Below, piece after piece: positions 44,240 through 53,451 of a stretch of 64,000 nucleotides of DNA. Under the pieces are notes generated by a model. It was not told the origin of the DNA, did no database searches, and saw nothing but the letters and a program-made list of their open reading frames with translations. The stretch spans positions 20,841,489-20,905,488 of the forward strand of contig OY759224.1 in NCBI GenBank assembly GCA_963662175.1, read 5' to 3'. The position numbers and the translations under genes are program-made. This DNA is from Aradus depressus (taxonomy: Eukaryota; Arthropoda; Insecta; Hemiptera; Aradidae). How positions within the stretch are numbered: position 1 is the first letter of the stretch; each line of letters opens with the position of its first letter.

Positions 44240-45080
44240 TATAACATATGAATAATGGTAAGTTCTAATATTAATGTTACAAAATGGAACTTGAATTGGG
44301 ATCAACAATGCATACATGAAATGACCTGATTCAGCTCATAAAAGAGTTTATTGTATAAGTATAGTTCTTATGAATAATAAGAACTATATTTTGAGTAATT
44401 GACTGAAGACTCTCCCCCGACTTACCCCTTTGGAGTGGCCAGAAGTGATATATGCTGATCCGGGGTCAGCATGTCCCTATTGATGACCTCCGTTCTGAAG
44501 TGTCGATGAGGACAAGGGAGGTAAACGAGAGGCAGTTCAGTCCAGGGGAATTCTCCAAATGTGTAGTCCTCCACAGGATATTGACATCGCTCCGGAGTCT
44601 TCGGTCGGTTCCCATCCGCCTAGAACATCCACAGAAATATTTAAAAGACCTGGAGATAGACGAAAGATACACAATCGTTTAACAAAAAAAAAATCACATT
44701 GGCGGTCGCTGTGGGAACAAACTGCCTCCAGATCCGAAAGCAACTACAAACGCATCAATAGAGATAAATAAGATGCCAAAACGTGTGACGGTCATGAAGG
44801 GGTTTCTAGAAAGATACTGTGAGCTACTGTGACAAGGCGGTGAAGGTGACGGCGGAAGATTCGAAAGAGTTAAAAAAAGCAAATCTTTGTTCCCCATTTA
44901 TTAAGATTATGACATCGAGGGTGTTGACCTGTAAACAGGATATTTGACATTGACAATGATAAACACTTCCGTGCAACTGGAGTTAAAGAACCTATGAAGA
45001 GATGCAGTGGCGTCAGATTCTGGAACCTGGGACGCTTGGACCTCACTCTCTCTCCCTCTGCTGTTGGACGTAACTCGAAT
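44240..45080 (+). other. GC-richer block with broken coding-like frames
   Basis: Frames around 44452-44770 (LIRGQHVPIDDLRSEVSMRT and RRKIHNRLTKKKSHWRSLWE) look like degenerate coding sequence, possibly LINE- or Penelope-derived, but no diagnostic motif is present. Confidence 0.3.
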
Positions 45081-45225
45081 TCCTATTGTTTATGTTTCCA
45101 TGTGTTAGACTGTCTTTGTCACTTCTTGATATCTGTCTTGAGTTCTGATATTTAAGTAAATTAATAAAACAAACTTATTTTTTGAAATATTGTCTATTCC
45201 ACTAAAGATATTTATAAAAATACAA

Positions 45226-45262
45226 CTAGGTACCGGTTTCGGCCTCACACCATCGTCGATAT
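45226..45262 (-). ncRNA. Degenerate hammerhead-like motif inside an inverted repeat
   Basis: Minus strand: TCGACGA (core normally CTGANGA), GGTGTGAGGCC, GAAA, ACC/GGT palindrome, A. It is flanked by AAACTTATTTTTTGAAATAT (45172) and its inverse ATATTTCAAAAAATAAGTGT (45260), a pair that also occurs singly at 63850. Probably inactive. Confidence 0.45.
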
Positions 45263-45824
45263 TTCAAAAAATAAGTGTGTTTTATTTATTTATTACAAAT
45301 TCCACAATATGTCCGCGTTCCTCAACTTAGAAGTTGTTTAAGTAAATTCTCAAAGTAGTTATATTAACAGCCTAATTTGTGTTATGATTGAAACCCCAAA
45401 GGATTAATATTAAATTATAATACCTTTCGTTTTAGCCAAGCAAATTTAAGTAACATATGAGTATAAAGTTAGATCCCGGTTGGTGAGTGAAGCACCAAAC
45501 TTAAATTAAAGTGAGGCTACAATATTATTTCTTTATAAGTGGTTGAGCCACCATTTTACTTCTTCACAATTGGTGAAGTACCTTACATTTACTTCTTCAC
45601 ACTACAGACCCGTCTAAAATTCCTACAAAACACTGTTCTCAGATTTCCAACGCTGGTGTCACTTTGCTCTCACCGCGACTATTGAAGGGTTAACTATTAT
45701 TTGCTGCGTTCCACCGACAGTCAATTCAAGTTCCAAATAATACTCGTATACTTCCTCAGGTATACGTAGTATAGGGGAAGTTATACAAACAATTGTCTAA
45801 CACAACAAAAATATATACATAAAG

Positions 45825-45856
45825 TATACCGGTTTCGGCTTACGACGTCAGCACAA
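45825..45856 (-). ncRNA. Degenerate hammerhead-like motif
   Basis: Minus strand: CTGACG, then a shortened stem II, GCC-GAAA-CCGGT. The sequence lacks about five bases of core and stem II relative to the 12629 copy, so it is inactive, but clearly the same family. Confidence 0.45.
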
Positions 45857-45957
45857 AGTTTAAAAGTGGCACTCAAGTTTGTCTTAGATTACCTAAGACT
45901 GTGACACCCTGTCTCCTGGGGACGCCATTGTTGACACTACTAAGTTAATATAATATA

Positions 45958-47152
45958 CAGTAGACTCTCCCTTATCCGGCGTTGCCGGGACCGACGTGAC
46001 GCCGGATAACAGAAAACACCGGATAACGGAAATCATCAATTAATGAGAAAAAATATATAAATTAAAGCATAAAAAAAGTGTTTTTAGGTGAGCTAAGGAA
46101 TAAAACACGTATCTATTTCACAGGTAGGATCCCCATTCATGCTTTGATTCAATGAAATGGCTTTTTCTATTAAAATGACATCACTTATAGTGCAGTCTAG
46201 GTTGCGTTGCTGCACGAACCACATCCATACTGCCTCGTCAAGTTCCTCTAATTTTGGTTTCTTTAAAGTTGATCTGGCATTGAGGTGTTGTTTTTCCAAA
46301 AGTACACTAGAACCAAATTTCCTCAATTTTTCTTTACTTTTCCTCCAATCTTTAACTGTACTCTCACCAACCCCTAATTCCTTGGCTATTTTAGCAGCTG
46401 TTTCCCCCTTTTCCATCCTTTCAATTGCCGTAAATTTTTGTTGGATGGAAAGAACAATTTTCATTCTATTTGAAGAGGAAGCCATTGTTTTATCACTTTA
46501 TAACTTGATGATTTAAAACAAAAAAGACTATTCTCGTTCACTATCCTGCACCGACCGTACAAAACGTCCGTAAACAACGTAAACAAAAACGTCGCACGTG
46601 AGTAAAATAAAATTTTAAACATTCAATTTCACTAACGAAAAAAACGATCCAACGATTCTTTTCACTATGAAAATCAAATGAAAACTGAGAAAAAGAGAAC
46701 AGGTGTAAAGGAAAAATAAAAAGGAGATGGTTTCTGTGGGAAAAAAATTAAACTTTGACTTTACTAGTTAAGTGTTCATTACCCGATAAGACGATATTGT
46801 TGTGCCACGGACGGAACGGTACCTTTGTTTTTCTATTCTAGGAAACATTTTTTATAAATGTTTGATTTTCAACTATATATTTATTATAATTTATTTATAG
46901 GATATTAGTGAAGTAATAGAATATTGTATTAGCGTTCCCTTCATTATAAATACAATGTACATATGTATGTATGTACAATAAAAATATGTACATAAAAGAT
47001 TCGTGAGTCACGGAATTATTATGTGCTCATAAATACACGTGGCTCATATAATTGAATGTTAATTTTAGTTTAACAAATCTGATATTAATTTGCGAGCGCC
47101 GGATAAGGGGGCGCGCCGGTTAACAGAACGCCGGATAAGGGAGAGTCTACTG
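45958..47152. mobile_element. Pogo/Tigger-like DNA transposon, truncated
   Basis: The ends CAGTAGACTCTCCCTTATCC and its inverse GGATAAGGGAGAGTCTACTG are flanked by TA. It holds the N-terminal part of a transposase on the minus strand and is parent-like to the MITE at 1139-1667, with which it shares both ends. Confidence 0.9.
46093..46485 (-). pseudogene. Pogo-type transposase N-terminus (HTH plus start of CENP-B domain)
   Basis: 130 residues. Residues 12-50 (QQKFTAIERMEKGETAAKIA, KELGVGESTVKDWRKSKEKL) form the Psq-type helix-turn-helix of pogo/CENP-B proteins. Residues 75-95 (KLEELDEAVWMWFVQQRN) begin the CENP-B-type DNA-binding domain. The frame then ends, with no DDE nuclease, so it can bind DNA at best. 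It might compete with an active pogo transposase for the shared ends, but that is inference. Confidence 0.85.
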
Positions 47153-47393
47153 TATTGTGTATTTTAATTATAAATATTCTATCCATTTTTATCTTATTTT
47201 TTCCTTTGTACATTAATATTATGTCATATAGTCCTTATTTCTTATATATAATATGTATTCTTTTTTTATTGTTTACAAAAGTATTATTATATTTTCTTAA
47301 TTTTATTAGATTATTGACAACTCAAATATTTGTAAATGTTATATTGAGGTAAGACTCCCTCTAAATATAAATGTAAATTTATAAAATATAAAT

Positions 47394-47738
47394 AGAGGGC
47401 GCCGGTAGCTCAGTGGTATGCATGCTTGCCTTCTGAGCTCAAGGTTGTGGGTTCGTAGCCCGACCGAGGCCCTTAGTTTATTTTATGTGGGAGGTAAAAT
47501 AAACTTAAGCACGCCGTCCTTCGGATGGGACGTTAAGCGATGGTCCCGAGCCTGTACGATGTCAGGTACTCGTTAAAGACCCCTACCCTAGATGAATAAA
47601 AATTTAGGGTAGGCAAAATTTAGGACTCCCACAGTAGAGTCGGGCTCATGTCCACCAGAGTGACGAAAGAGCGCTCTGGTAGTAGGCGATATGACCTCGT
47701 AGTTAAAGCCCGGGCATGAGTCATAAAACCTAAAAACC
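47394..47738 (+). mobile_element. Full-length young SINE with 15-bp target duplication
   Basis: Near-identical to the 12841 and 42291 copies. It is flanked by TTATAAAATATAAAT at 47379-47393 and 47739-47753, the longest perfect target duplication in the window, so it is recent. Confidence 0.95.
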
Positions 47739-47949
47739 TTATAAAATATAAATGTACCACAGGTTCTGAGAGAAATCATTGTTTAAATAAAATAAGGATC
47801 ATTAAATAAATGATGGGTTAGTTAGCATTCTTGTACATAAATAATTGACATTTTTTTAATGAATCATTGACGATTATCTAAAATGTTAATTATATTGATA
47901 TCTATTTTAGAAGTTTCACCCGACGTTTTGCTTAAACATATACAGCCAT

Positions 47950-49600
47950 CACTGATAACGACAAATGCAACATATTTTCTGCCCATTTAGAACAAAAATT
48001 TACACTTCATAATTCCGCCAACTCACAAACAACAGACCTAGTGACTAACTTCATGACACAACACCACTCCACTGCAGAACTCCCGATAGAATACACAACA
48101 CCACAGGAAGTCAGAGGAGTCATCAGAAAGCTCCCAACAAGGAAAACTCCAGGGGATGATCTCATCCCAAATCTGGTGCTGAAGAAGCCTCCTCCTAAAG
48201 GCGACGCCTACCTCACCAGCATCTTCAACGCATGCCTTCGGTTCGGCTACTTTCCTTCGGCCTGGAAGAATGCAATAGTCCTCCTTTTCCACAAGCCTGG
48301 GAAACCAAAGCATGATCCGGCCAGCTATCGCCCAATCAGCCTGTTGCCGACCATATCAAAAGTGTTTGAGAAAATTATCCTTCGACGGCTTTTGATTCAC
48401 CTGGACTCAACGCAAACTATCCCGGAGCACCAGTTTGGATTCCGTTCGAATCACTCGACACTCCACCAGCTTCAGCGGGTCACTGAAGCTATTATCAAAG
48501 GATTCGAAAAGAAGGAGTATACAGCTGCAGCATCGCTAGACGTGGCAGCCGCGTTCGACTCCATCTGGCATGAGGGGTTGCTGTACAAACTTCACTTGAC
48601 AGGACCACCGCAGTACCTTCAGAATATGATCTCATCTTTCTTGAGGGATCGCTCTTTCCAGGTCAGGATCAACGCCGCGGTCAGCAGACGGAGGACGATA
48701 GGTGCAGGTGTCCCTCAGGGAGCTATTCTCAGCCCAGTTCTTTTTAACTTATACTGCCATGACATGCCAGTCCCGCAGACCACGGTGCTTGCTACCTATG
48801 CGGATGACACTTTAATACTAGCACAACACTCCGATATTCACATTGCCACACACACTCTCCAATCAGCTGTCTCCATCATCTCAACTTGGTTTTCTAACTG
48901 GAAGTTAAAATTAAATCCTTTGAAATCATCAGCCAAAATTTTTTCTCTCCGCCGAATACGCCAAACCAACAACATCCAAATTGACAATACTGATATTCCC
49001 TGGAATACTTCACAACAAACATTAAAATATCTCGGTTTACACATGGACACAAGACTTACATGGCACACCCACATCTCAACAAAACTAACACAAGCATATC
49101 AAAGACTCTCACAACTTTATCCACTCATTAACCGCAACACTCCACTCCGCCCAAATTGCATCAAAATCTTGTACACATCACTATTACGGCCACTACTAAC
49201 ATATGCTTGCCCAATATGGTACAGTGCAAGCAAAACAGTAAAACGAAAATTACAATCATTCCAAAACAAAACCCTCCGCATAGGTCTCAACGTACCGTGG
49301 TTCGTGAGAGGCAGTATAATTCACAAAGAACTGGACATAGCTCCCATGGACACTGTCCTGCGATCTCTGACTGAGACGTTCCTCCAGAACCTGCCCCTCA
49401 GCCCTGGAGCTGTCCACTTCAATATTGGACAGCCCACTGCACATCGCCGACTGCGACCCAGACTCCCACAGGACATTTTAACTTAGATTTTAGTTTTATT
49501 TATCACTATTAATGTTTTTTTTTTTTTTCTGTATTTTGTCATTTTTGTGAAAGGCACTTGAATGCCGGCCCAAATAAATTACTTTCTTTTCTCTTCTAAG
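47950..49600 (+). mobile_element. LINE (Jockey-like), 5'-truncated, recent
   Basis: An open frame enters at about 47955 already inside ORF2 and continues to a stop at 49486. It is followed by a short 3' UTR with AATAAA (CCAAATAAATTAC at about 49570). The continuous frame shows the copy is young, and truncation at the 5' side is the normal outcome of target-primed reverse transcription. It lies inside the long first intron of the putative Ser-Lys-Pro repeat gene, on the opposite strand. Confidence 0.9.
48041..49486 (+). CDS. Non-LTR retrotransposon reverse transcriptase (C-terminal two thirds of ORF2)
   Basis: 481 residues from the first Met; the frame is open back to about 47955. Blocks in order: LPTRKTPGDDLIPNLVLK, WKNAIVLLFHKPGKP, SYRPISLLPTISKVFEKIIL, HQFGFRSNHSTLHQL, AASLDVAAAFDSIWH (first catalytic Asp), GVPQGAILSPVLFNLYCHDM, and the active site ATYADDTLIL. 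Then come the thumb (WFSNWKLKLNPLKS, KYLGLHMDTRLTWHTH) and a C-terminal region without RNase H. The catalytic residues look intact, but the endonuclease and ORF1 are missing. Jockey clade is my best placement. Confidence 0.93.
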   Translation: MTNFMTQHHSTAELPIEYTTPQEVRGVIRKLPTRKTPGDDLIPNLVLKKPPPKGDAYLTSIFNACLRFGYFPSAWKNAIVLLFHKPGKPKHDPASYRPISLLPTISKVFEKIILRRLLIHLDSTQTIPEHQFGFRSNHSTLHQLQRVTEAIIKGFEKKEYTAAASLDVAAAFDSIWHEGLLYKLHLTGPPQYLQNMISSFLRDRSFQVRINAAVSRRRTIGAGVPQGAILSPVLFNLYCHDMPVPQTTVLATYADDTLILAQHSDIHIATHTLQSAVSIISTWFSNWKLKLNPLKSSAKIFSLRRIRQTNNIQIDNTDIPWNTSQQTLKYLGLHMDTRLTWHTHISTKLTQAYQRLSQLYPLINRNTPLRPNCIKILYTSLLRPLLTYACPIWYSASKTVKRKLQSFQNKTLRIGLNVPWFVRGSIIHKELDIAPMDTVLRSLTETFLQNLPLSPGAVHFNIGQPTAHRRLRPRLPQDILT

Positions 49601-49914
49601 CTAGTAATTCGAATTTTAATCAATAGCTGAAGTAGAGCCATCTGTCGAGGTACAATGGAACTACTTTCAACGTTAGTTGGCACAATCAACACAGAATTCA
49701 TGTCTAACCTTATATAAATGATGGTAAATACAATTAAATATTTTATTCTTTAGAAATTTTCTGTTTTTTTTAATTTACGGAGAAAAAGGTGATATTAAAA
49801 TATTCTTTTATTATACACTTTTCAACAATATCGTATTACAGTAGTTTCTTTGATCTCTACTAACTCACACAACCCTAAAATTTAATATAGAAATAATAAG
49901 TAAGCATCACTTAC
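49601..49914. other. AT-rich, no gene recognised
   Basis: Probably intron of the gene whose first exon may be at 49915-49953. Confidence 0.35.
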
Positions 49915-49953
49915 TCCCTTGTTCTCTTTCTTCTCTTTGGAGTCTTTAGCCAT
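49915..49953 (-). CDS. Possible first coding exon (MAKDSKEKKENKG)
   Basis: An ATG in a purine-favourable context (ACAAAATGG) starts a 13-codon Lys/Glu-rich frame ending at a consensus donor GGA/GTAAGTG. It lies upstream, on the same strand, of the Ser-Lys-Pro repeat gene, whose other exons begin 6.4 kb away. Assignment to that gene is inference: the phases need another exon between. Confidence 0.45.
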
Positions 49954-50704
49954 TTTGTTTCTTTTATTCGGTCGTTTTTTAAATTTAATGCTTCCACTTT
50001 GTCAGTTACTTTTAAATTTAGATCGCGAAAAATGAGTTAATGACATCATATATTATTACTACGGCCACATCTTCAGAATACACTATCCTGCAACATGTTT
50101 CTTCATGTCTCCGAGTATTCAACTATCGATGGTTTGTGTAGAAAAAAAATACTTGTGTTCCTGCGATTTGTATGTACTTGACTTGAACTAAAAGTTTCAC
50201 ATGCATTCAGGTTACCTCTGATTCTCATCTGTAATGTGGATTAAATACATGTGTAGATTAAAGTGAATTTGACATTAAAGCTTTAAAATACATAGAAAAT
50301 ATTATTAAAAGAATTAAATTAAATTGCCTGCTAATAAACCTGAGGAAGCATAGAAATCATTCAGAAATAGAAATTTTTTCTGAAAAGTAATTCACCAAAA
50401 TATTAGTTTTTTTTAGAATCGATAAAAAAATAATCCACTTTTTTCTATACATATAGGCGCATGACGTCTATAACAATATTTCAATTATATCAAATTAGTC
50501 ATTGCAAAGTTTATAGAGTGATCCGGTGGTATCGTCTCCGGGCCTCTTCGGATGGTTCATCCTCGGGGGGCCTGGATATTCTGGCTTTTATCGGCCGGCA
50601 AAAAAAAAAATCAATTAAATAAATTTTTAATTTTTTATGGCCAATATGCACGGAACATCAGACCAAGAGGAGAAAAAGAAAATATATATATTTCAATAAT
50701 TTTC
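49954..50704. other. Possible promoter flank; no gene recognised
   Basis: Upstream of the putative first exon. No TATA box or initiator could be assigned with confidence. A short GC-rich CCTCTTCGGATGGTTCATCC block lies near 50540. Confidence 0.3.
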
Positions 50705-50995
50705 TTAGTTATTGTGACTCATGCCCGGGCTTTCACTAAGGGGTCATATCGCCTACTACTACTCTTTCGTCGCTCTGGTGGACTTGAGCCCGACTGTGGG
50801 AGTCCTAAATTTTGCCAACTCCGGTTTACTCACCAAGGGTCTTCAACATGTTCCTGACATCGTATAGGCTCGCGACCATCGCTCCGAAGGACGGCGTGCT
50901 CAGGGTTTGATACTATGTCAAAAAGAAAGTCCTTGATTGTTGCAAAAAATGTGGTTACGCCGATCAATAAAATATGTATTATTCTTATACATATG
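50705..50995 (-). mobile_element. SINE variant with alternative 5' head
   Basis: The usual 3' and central blocks are followed by GGGTTTGATACTATGTCAAA, AAGTCCTTGATTGTTGC and CCGATCAATAAAATATGTAT, as in the copy at 28915. Confidence 0.8.
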
Positions 50996-51086
50996 TATAT
51001 TTTTCAATAAATGAATGTATTTTTCTTCCAATTTTTTTATTTATTTATTTTTTTTTTTCTAACTAAATTATATTTAAGTAGTATAT

Positions 51087-51340
51087 AAGCCCGACTCTAC
51101 TATGGGTCCTAAATTTTGACTACCTAGGTTTATTCACCTGGGGATCTTTAACGAGTATCTGACACAGTAGAACGCACAGACTTGGAACAATCGTTTCATG
51201 TCCGATCCAAATGACAACGTGCTCAAGGTTTTTTCGCCTCCCAGATAAAAAAAAAACCCTAAGGGCCACGGCCAGGTTTCGAACCCGCGATCTTGAGCTC
51301 AGTAGGCTAGCATGCTACCTCTGAGCTACCGGCACCCTCT
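51087..51340 (-). mobile_element. SINE, diverged, 3' end missing
   Basis: From GCCCGACTCTACTATGGGTC to the tRNA head GCATGCTACCTCTGAGCTAC/CGGCACCCTC. Many substitutions. Confidence 0.85.
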
Positions 51341-51479
51341 TTTGTTTAATATCATTTTACATTTCTTCCTAATGTTTGCACTATTAACCATTTTTTCTGT
51401 TCAATAACAACAATAAAACAATTTTTTTTAAAATTATAAGTAGTAGATGAAAATGAAAATGCATTTTAATCTATAATGT

Positions 51480-51645
51480 TAGTTATTATGACTCATGCTC
51501 GGGCTTTAACTACCATATCGCCTACTAACAGAGAGCTTTCTCGTAACTGAAGCGACCCATCTGAAGGACCTCGGCCGGGTTTCGTACCCACGATCTTTAG
51601 TTCAGTAAGCAAGCACGCATACCACTGAGCTGACGGTGCCCTCTT
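51480..51645 (-). mobile_element. SINE, internally deleted
   Basis: The 3' block (TATTATGACTCATGCTCGGG) is joined directly to the 5' third (CATCTGAAGGACCTCGGCCG to GCCCTCTT). The middle is lost. Confidence 0.8.
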
Positions 51646-51860
51646 ACTTTTCTACTTACATATGTTTACATTAAGTGCAGGTAGCGCGCATGCCTAGTTT
51701 GGTGGTCCTGCCAAGAATCGTATTGCATATAAAATGCCCGATTCAGTTTTCTCTTCATCTTTTATTTGAAACGTTTTTTGATTTTATGTGATAGTAAGAT
51801 GTTGTAGGAAGAGATTTTTCATAGAAATAAAATAAGTTGTCTTTCTATTGTTTCATTTTT

Positions 51861-51908
51861 GACCAGAATCAGTTTTCAACGCAACAGCGTCATCATCAGT
51901 GGCACATA
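51861..51908 (-). ncRNA. Hammerhead ribozyme motif
   Basis: Minus strand: GTGCCA, core CTGATGA, stem II ACGC-TGTT-GCGT, GAAA, stem III with two A-U pairs (AAC...ATT, one mismatch), cleavage C, then TGGTC. Stem I CCA/TGG pairs. The core is intact; stem III is weak. It is a better-preserved sister of the 44105 copy. Confidence 0.65.
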
Positions 51909-52526
51909 CCACCCGTACAGCGCAGAGGCTAAAGGAATACTGATCTGAAATGTGACTACACATTGGCTTATGATGTATATATTGCACATAGATTCTTCAA
52001 AAATTGAATTTATTTATTCAAGTTCTCAACATTAGAGGAAGAAGAAATTTAAGGATTGTAATTTAAGAAATACATAAGGAACAAAATAAAATATATTTCA
52101 TTTAAGATTTACATTGTTACGTCATTGTTATGTTAACATATTCTAAACTGGTAACTCATATCACATACGAACAAGATAACATTATTAATTACTAATTACA
52201 GTTAATACGAAGTGTAAGTTTAACAATGGAAAACTATCGATAGTTACACACTATCACATATCAACATTATCGATAGTTACCACAATTCCGTCGATAGTAG
52301 CACTCCTAAAGGGTTAACAATAAATTACATAACGCAATTGTTGAGCCTTCCCCCCTATCACAGTATCACACTTCTTAACCTTGCAATAAAAAGTTTGAAA
52401 AAATTATTAAAATTGATAAAAATGCACATTTTCAAAGTGAAACTTCTCTTAACTCGTCTGTCGAAATTGCAACGGAAGTGACGCACAACGCGATCAGCTG
52501 ATAATAAAATCACCTTCATACGTTAT
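51909..52526. other. No gene; cluster of TATCGATAG palindromes
   Basis: AACTATCGATAGTT at about 52231, TTATCGATAGTT at about 52268 and GTCGATAGTAG at about 52292. TATCGATA is the DRE core bound by the BED-finger factor DREF in flies. No nearby exon was recognised, so a promoter role is speculative. Confidence 0.4.
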
Positions 52527-52804
52527 AGGTTAGGTTTTATGACTCATGCCCGGGCTTTAACAACGAGTTCATATCGCCTACTACCAAAGCGCTCTTTCGT
52601 CACTCTGGTGGACATGAGCCCGACTCTACTGTGGGAGTCCTAAATTTTGCCTACTCTAAATTTGTATTCACCTAGGGTAGGGGTCTTTAACGAGTACCTG
52701 ACATCGTACAGGCTCGGGACCATCGCTTAACGTCCCATCCGAAGGACGGCGTGCTTAAGTTTATTTTACCTCCCAGATAAAATAAACTAAGGGCCTCGGT
52801 CGGG
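52527..52804 (-). mobile_element. 5'-truncated SINE with 11-bp target duplication
   Basis: Begins (reverse) AGGTTAGGTTTTATGACTCA and stops in the linker at GGGCCTCGGTCGGG, without the tRNA head. TCATACGTTAT flanks it (52516-52526, 52805-52815). Confidence 0.92.
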
Positions 52805-52815
52805 TCATACGTTAT

Positions 52816-53451
52816 ATTTTTTTATATTAAGTAAAGCTATTGTTTCATTTTTAGATAATTCTCCAGTTATTTATAATAATAATGAAAATATAATACATCA
52901 AACGTACTTTGATAATATAAAATCGTTTTCTTAAATTTTATAAATTAATTCTTCTAATTCAAATATATCTTTCAATTATGGAAAATAAATAATAAACCTA
53001 GTAAACTTAAGACATAAGCAAACAAAAGAAGTTTCACTTCAAAGGAACGGATTCTGTGAACTGTCATTTTTTAGCGTGAACTTCATTATCAAAGTGCTTA
53101 TCAAAATCTCTCACCAAATATCCCGAAATTCCCAACCATTTTTTTTTTTTCTTAGATACCTAGTTCTCCATCGAATCCATCATTACTTTCAAAAAGACAA
53201 ATTACCTGTCTTTGTATTAAATACAAAAAAAATATAATTAAACAAAACTTATAAACCTTGAATCTACTAAATAATAACTTCGGTAACAAATAATTTTTAC
53301 GCAATGATATGTGATAATTGTATTAACTTTTTACGTGATAATTTCACTCTAATATCCTAAGCATATTTGTCATTTGGAAGTCTTTACGTTACTCTACTTA
53401 AAGATTTGAAATATTTTCCTATAGTAATAACTAGCTTACATTTCCTTATAT
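52816..53451. other. AT-rich, no gene recognised
   Basis: No exon-like block or repeat partner found. Confidence 0.4.

Noticed and set aside
47836..47950. Target duplication for the LINE at 47950-49600
   Set aside because: No convincing direct repeat could be matched between the 5' truncation point and the 3' end.
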